DNA of 64,000 bases, taken from Linnemannia elongata. Its lineage: Eukaryota > Mortierellomycota > Mortierellomycetes > Mortierellales > Mortierellaceae. A program made the translations under genes and the position numbers. Position 1 is the stretch's first letter, and each line of letters starts with the position of its first letter. The stretch lies in contig JAXBDG010000017.1 of NCBI GenBank assembly GCA_036320915.1, positions 1,240,001-1,304,000 on the forward strand, in the 5' to 3' direction. This document shows positions 58,572 through 64,000 of this stretch, piece after piece. The notes under the pieces were generated by a model. It saw only the letters and a program-made list of their open reading frames with translations. It did no database searches and was not told where the DNA came from.

Positions 58572-60026
58572 ATTGCCTTGGTGCTGTAGCAGTGACTCGA
58601 ATGAAATGGCGCTTGCTACTTACTCTAGTTAGTTACTTGTAAGGTTTATCACGACAAACAATTGTATAGCATATGATATGGATCATGTGTACTTTTTCTT
58701 GTATAGTCTCATTGTCCTGATAATTGGAGCAAAATTTCTATTCATTGTTGATATCTTTTTCTTGTTACAAAATATGTTACATACAGACTCTTTTGTTGCA
58801 CTCTCCCGGTTTGATTGCGCTTGCTTAGTTCCAAATTGGGTTGCATCGATAGGCTGATTTCCCCGGCTGAATGGTCAATCATTGCGTTTGATTTTTGTTC
58901 GCGTGAAACAAAGTAGGTTGGTATCTGAGAACTGATCGCCTGTTAAACAAGAGACTCTTTTGGTTCCCCCCTGAATAATGAACCACATTTGCATCGTTTA
59001 GTTGAGTGGAAAAGAGGCAGGCAAGACAGGCAGTCTTCTCAAGGGACAGAGAGACGGAGGATGTAGAGGTGGACATCAGGTGTGGTTATATTTTCTTGGG
59101 AAGGCTGGCGTAATGGTTCATGAGCAATTGTGGAAACAATAAGCAAGTGGCGCAAGAAGAAATGACAGAAAAAAAAAATGGTTCCATGCACACAAATCAT
59201 CATGGTGCTTCTCTCTCACAAATACCAAAGAAACTAAAAGAGCAGAAACCCATGTTTCCTTTTTTTTTTCCCCTCACCAGTTCAAAAAAAAAAAAAATCT
59301 GCTTCCTCTTTCTCATCGTCGTTGTTAGAAGGTTGTTAATTACTTTCTACGGCCTTAACATAAAATTGATAGTTTTCTCCTTTTTTTCGATCATTCTTTT
59401 GGAGAAATAAAAACAAGATTTATTCAAGTTCGTTTATGGTGATGGTGAGCAGATGTCGAACACACGAGTGGAACATTGAAAAAAAGAGAGAGTAAAGCGG
59501 TGAGAACACTCGTGAACTGCAATCATACCATTGTGTTGGTTTCGAAAGAGAAAAAAAAAAGGAGGGAAAAGAGGCCTGAGACTCAAGAAAAAGACTAACT
59601 ATCCATACACAACCAAAGACCCCCTTTGTCAACCTCCAACACTCATGCAAACGTATTTTATTGTAGGAATTGAGGTGCAAATGGCAATAAGGGGATAAGC
59701 TATCCTCAACAAACGAACAAAGCGCCTGCATCATATATCGTCAAAAGACATGGTTCTCTTCTGATCCCTGAAGTAAAATAAAAAAAATATGGAGTGAAAC
59801 ACGAATTGCCTGCAAAAAATGGCTGGTTCGGTGATACAATCAAGAAAAGATGACCACGTAAGAAGAAATGAATGAAAAGTAGAGAGCATATGTCTTATAA
59901 CACGTCTCATGAGTATAGATTGTTACTATTACTCCCCCCTCAGTGCACGGTGTTATCATTGCGTGATTTTCAGATTTTTTTTTGTACATTGTCGATGGCT
60001 GTCCCCGTGGAAGGTGGGTGTTCCTC
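58572..60026. other. Convergent intergenic region
   Basis: 3' flank of monooxygenase copy 3 and 3' region of the T-box gene. A-runs at about 59168-59177 and 59285-59297. No gene is recognised. Confidence 0.4.
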
Positions 60027-63000
60027 TCACTGGTGGTACTCCATAGCCACAACGGCGTTCGCTTCAGACTCTGCCTCAACACCTACATATGAAATGACAC
60101 AAAAATGGCGGCAGGCATGTCAGTAACCACACGCGAAGAAAAAGACGATCATGACTAAAAAAGAAATCAAAAAAAGTCAAAACGTGTTCTAACCATAGCG
60201 TTCACGGATAAAAGCTTTGAGACGGAGGTTCTCGTGGACAAGACAGTCGATACTGGCTTTCTGATGATCCTCAACAACTGCCGCGGTATTTCCTGTGATA
60301 GGCAAGATAGATATGACAGATGAGGTCGACATGAACGCCTTTGGTTCAAGAATCGTCGTTTTTGTCATGTGAGGGTTGGGATGAAATCTTCTGCTGCCAG
60401 AAGTGCCGCCTGAACCTTCGTTGCTACCACCAGCAGGACCGTAGCCATAAAGGCCAGACATGTTCTTTGGGTCGGTCCTTGATTTGCCAACAGATGTGAT
60501 GGATGAAAGTCCAGAGTGAGAGGAATCCGCGATGGCCAAGGAGGATGTCGAAGTTCTTGATCCAAAGACAGACATTGTTGGAACAACATCGTTGCTGCAT
60601 CCGTCGTTGTATCCAAACGCTTTAGTTGGGAGCTGCACTGACGAAGCTCCATGCGAGTTCTGAGTAGATGAGTGCGCCAGACCGACTGCAGAAGAACTGT
60701 TGGCCGCTGCGGCTGCCGAGTCCATCGCCGCAATGTGCTGGAAAGTGAGCGGCAGTCCAGACCCATCAACATCGTCAGCGACAACGGTGCTGGCAGCTGA
60801 TGCTGTGGCAGGTGCAGGGTGCTGGACAAGGTTCGCGGTATTCTGATCCAAAAGAAACTGCTGGTACCACGACAAGGATGGAGGAGCCGAGGCCGTGTTC
60901 AACGCCAGGGCAGTTGAAGCTTCTGCAACAACCAAATCGGAGCACTCAAGCTCGGCGGAAGGAAGCTGGAGAGAAGTCTGGTTCGACATGAGGTCGTCCT
61001 CGGGGGGCGCCAGAGAGATCGAAGGGATGGAATGGTTGAGCTGGAGCAAGTTTGCATTGTCACAATCATCATCAACAACGCTACCGTCGGGCATCGAGGA
61101 GATGTGGGGTGGAGGAGGACTGGTCATTAGCAAGGTGTTGCTGGTCGTGTCGCTGAGGAGTGTAGGTTCACGGTCTATTCTGACGGTGGGGGCTCTATCG
61201 AAGAAGAGTGGTAGAAGAGGTGGACTCCTTTGCTCGCCCATCTTATTATTTCCACCACCACCTGAAGAAATCACGAGGGACAGCTGTTGTGGCTGCTTTT
61301 GGTGCTGATTATGACGGTGATTCGCATGCTGCTGCTGCTGATTAATTCCGTAGAAATGTCTCGCTGATCGCACGGGATTGTCGCCAGAAATGTTCTGCAC
61401 CAGATGGGGAAACTGCTGGTCCATCCAAGTAGTCTCATTGGCGGGCGAGCGAGAGTGGGAACCGGGAATGCCAACCGCGGCATCTCCGTTCAGGGGCGTA
61501 TCCTGGTCAAAGTAATGCTGTCTCGTCCTCTCCGAGACCTTGGCCTCCTCTTGGCCATCCTTACGGAGAGAAATGGTGACGAGCGCGTTGTTGTCGTTGT
61601 CCAGCCGGCAGGTCGGGCCGGTGGTCTTCCTGGGTACACCTGTCATAGACGTAACGACAGTAGTTGAATGCATGCCAGACCGGGTTCCAATCGTCATCGC
61701 ATCGACCGGATCCGTGACCGCAGATTCCATCATATCCGCCTCCTCACTGTCGGGTTCATAATCGCCATCCATCCCATCATCAGATTCACTCTCATCCGAT
61801 CGCCAGCTTGAACGGGTACGCTTCTTGGGTCTCGACTCAGGGTTGGCCAAGGACGAGTGCTTATCTAGTCCTCCTCGATAGTGCTGTCCAACCGGGAACT
61901 TGACAGGTGGGAGGACTTTGCCGATGGTTCCTCGAAAACCTTTGGCGTGTGGGTTATGAGACTTTTTCAAGTCGTTCACCTTGTAGTTCTGGTAATGAGT
62001 GACCGCCATGAACTCTGTCCTGTCGAATCGGTAGACGATTGAGTTGATGATGTCGTGTGAGTCCTTGGCGCGCTGGGTGAGATAGATCCTGGGGCAGTAC
62101 TTGTGAAACGAAGTCATATGAAACATGTTCGTGTTGATGTCGTTGACTCCGGTCATTTTTGCGTTTGGGTCACCGTTGTCCTTGTTAACGCTGACAGTAG
62201 AGTTGGTCCCCTTCTTGGAAGACCTCTTGACGACATTAGGTGGAGACTCGACCTTGTTTGTGAGCTTGACTTTGGCAAACGAGATCGGGTCGGCCATCCA
62301 ATGCCTACCAAGCTGCCATCGGTCTGGATGGATAAAGGACTCACGCAGATGACCCGACGTGGTGGCGGTAGAATGATCAGTAGAATCGCAAGCGTCATGA
62401 CTTCCCGAAGAAAGGATATCGTCGACCTGTCGCAGAGGCTCCATTGGCTTCCATCCTCCGTTGCTAAACCGGAACCGGTTTGGCGTCAGCATCTCAAAGT
62501 CGACTCGCAGCGAATAGTAAGAATCTGGGTCAAGGCCAAGAATCTTGAACCGGAGACAAGGGAACAGGCAGCGACCAGACTTTGTAATGATCATCTCGTT
62601 TTGCTGCTCATGGAACTGGGCCCACAGGTCAGCATCCAAGATCAACAGCGCTGGCGGAGGCTCGTTGTTATTCATGCTGCTGCTTGAAGAAGGGGGAGCA
62701 GTCGAGCTGCTGTTGACCGACTTTCTGAGCGGAGGGATCCTGACGGGTGCTGAGAGTGCGAGATGATCGGATGGTGGATTACCGTTGAAGGAAGATGATG
62801 TTTGTAGGGAAGGACCGTAGTGATCCTCTCGTCTGCGCTTGTTGGAAGGTCGGCTGCTGCTGTTGTCTTGGAGCGACTGCGACTGGAGCCGCGCTGACCG
62901 GATCTCGCAGTCTGTTGGCTCTCTCATGTCGGGTGACTGGGTCTTTGGAAGGCTATCCTGAAGCATGCTGCCGTGCCATGGCCTACTTAGAAATGAAAGA

Positions 63001-63418
63001 AAAGAAGCGAAAATGTCAGATACTTTTTGCAGCACGCTTTGCAAAAATGAACTGTTACAGCAAACAACATCAATCAGTTGTTGAACACATACGTGGATGA
63101 ACGATATTCAGGTCGAATATCACCTCGAGTATTCCTTGATGGACCTTGACGAAGATCAAAGAGATTAAGGGTCGACTCCATTTCCTTGTAGACGTATTCT
63201 TGTCGGGAGGAAGACATTGTGGCGACTCTTGCGTTTGAGGAAGAGGAATGAGAGGAAACTAAATCGCTTTCTTGCGATTGTGAAGAGGTGTGTGGGTGTG
63301 GTGGTTGATGGCGATATTGTGGAGGCTCAAGAGGAGGGGAGTGATTATGTAATTGATGAAAAGAAGAACGAAGAGTCGTCTGAGTGAAGGAAGGGGACTT
63401 ATCCATGCACCTCAGCAT
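60027..63418 (-). CDS. T-box transcription factor
   Basis: Three exons (63418-63093, 62982-60194, 60082-60027) give about 1056 residues. The T-box lies at roughly 228-460: LWAQFHEQQNEMIITKSGRCLFP, then GLDPDSYYSLRVDF, RFRFSNGGWKP, FIHPDRWQLGRHWM, ISFAKVKLTN, MFHMTSFHKYCPRIYL, TEFMAVTHYQNYKVNDLK and NPHAKGFR. These are the DNA-contact and core motifs of the Brachyury-type domain in correct order. Two loops are enlarged (after WKP and between KLTN and MFHMTS). The rest is disordered and rich in S, T, Q and H, with a basic PKKRTR segment as possible nuclear signal and a short C-terminal helix (ENLRLKAFIRERYG). If the last intron is retained, translation stops at 60189. The exact start among several ATGs is uncertain. 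Confidence 0.92.
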
Positions 63419-64000
63419 CTATTAAAGCAACAAATGAAGGCAAAAGACGATGGACGTAAGGATACAAATGGGAGCGATAATGGGAACCAATACAAACACG
63501 AGGATAAAAGTCAGGGATGAGAGGACAAGTGAGTGTGGGAGAAGAAGGACAAAGAAGATGGTCGTTGGACAAGCCCAAACGGATGACGGCCGTGTTTTGT
63601 ACACAGCGGTTCTCCCTCCCTCTCTCTCTCTCTCTGTCCCTCGGCAAACTGAAACGAAATGCAAATGCAAAGTCAAGCAAAAAAGGGGAGGGAGAAAGTT
63701 AAGTACTACCGCGCCTTCGATGGCCCCCATTCATAATTTTTTTCATATTTTCATTTTTTCAGTGACCAGCAAACCAACAGCCATTCAATTCAACACACAT
63801 AAAAGGGCAAATGGGCGCTCCAATAAACAAATAAAAGAAAAAAAAAGAACTGTTAATGCAACCAGCGGATTGGCGTCAATGGTGGCAATCGTATTTAAGA
63901 TAAGAGAAAAGAGAGAAAGAGACCATGTTGGGAAAGAATGATAAGACAGACAGACCAAGACCAAGACAAAGAAACGCAGAGTGACTTCAACAGCTACATC
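63419..64000. promoter_or_regulatory. 5' flank of the T-box gene
   Basis: Probable promoter and leader on the minus strand. It includes a CT-run at about 63619-63636 and A/T-rich DNA. No other gene is seen up to the window edge. Confidence 0.4.

Overview
The window looks like nuclear DNA of an early-diverging fungus, most probably a Mortierella-like species. This is inferred from several things: short GT-AG introns in most genes; fungal-type housekeeping genes (CBP4, SLS1, END3, KEL3, RTG2); and genes most Dikarya lack (APH-1, a T-box factor, a TTC36-type TPR protein). F-box/LRR debris and a tandem family of FAD monooxygenases fit the same picture. No species name can be proved from the sequence alone.

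Layout. From 0.2 to 11.3 kb the DNA is gene-dense: CBP4-like (+), APH-1 (+), SLS1-like (-), END3 (+), an RRM protein (+) and a tyrosine-aminotransferase-like gene (-). From 11.3 to 16.8 kb it is decayed sequence holding an internally deleted FAD-monooxygenase copy and an F-box/LRR pseudogene, ended by tRNA-Phe. From 17.9 to 26.7 kb lie an RTG2-like gene (+), a Kelch gene (KEL3/KLHDC4, -) and a serine-rich hypothetical (-). About 8.7 kb (26.7-35.4 kb) has no recognisable gene but many microsatellites. Then come TTC36-like (-), a GPI-anchored KRE9/KNH1-like wall protein (-) and an MPAB/Lcp (DUF2236) protein (-).

From 43.2 to 46.6 kb there is a large inverted repeat with arms of about 0.92 kb. 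Each arm carries an identical tRNA-Ser(GCU) gene and an identical MITE-like element. The right arm is interrupted by a retroposed-looking insert with a 12-bp target duplication. From 47.9 to 58.6 kb there are three tandem FAD-dependent monooxygenase genes, each with seven exons including an 11-nt microexon. Their introns and flanks show mosaic exchange. The window ends with a large T-box transcription factor gene (-).

How the genes relate. There is no operon. CBP4, SLS1 and RTG2 all concern mitochondria (complex III assembly, mitochondrial gene expression, retrograde signalling), but their proximity may be chance. The tandem monooxygenases are the only clear functional cluster. Exon joins were read by eye from splice consensus and reading frame, with no transcript evidence.
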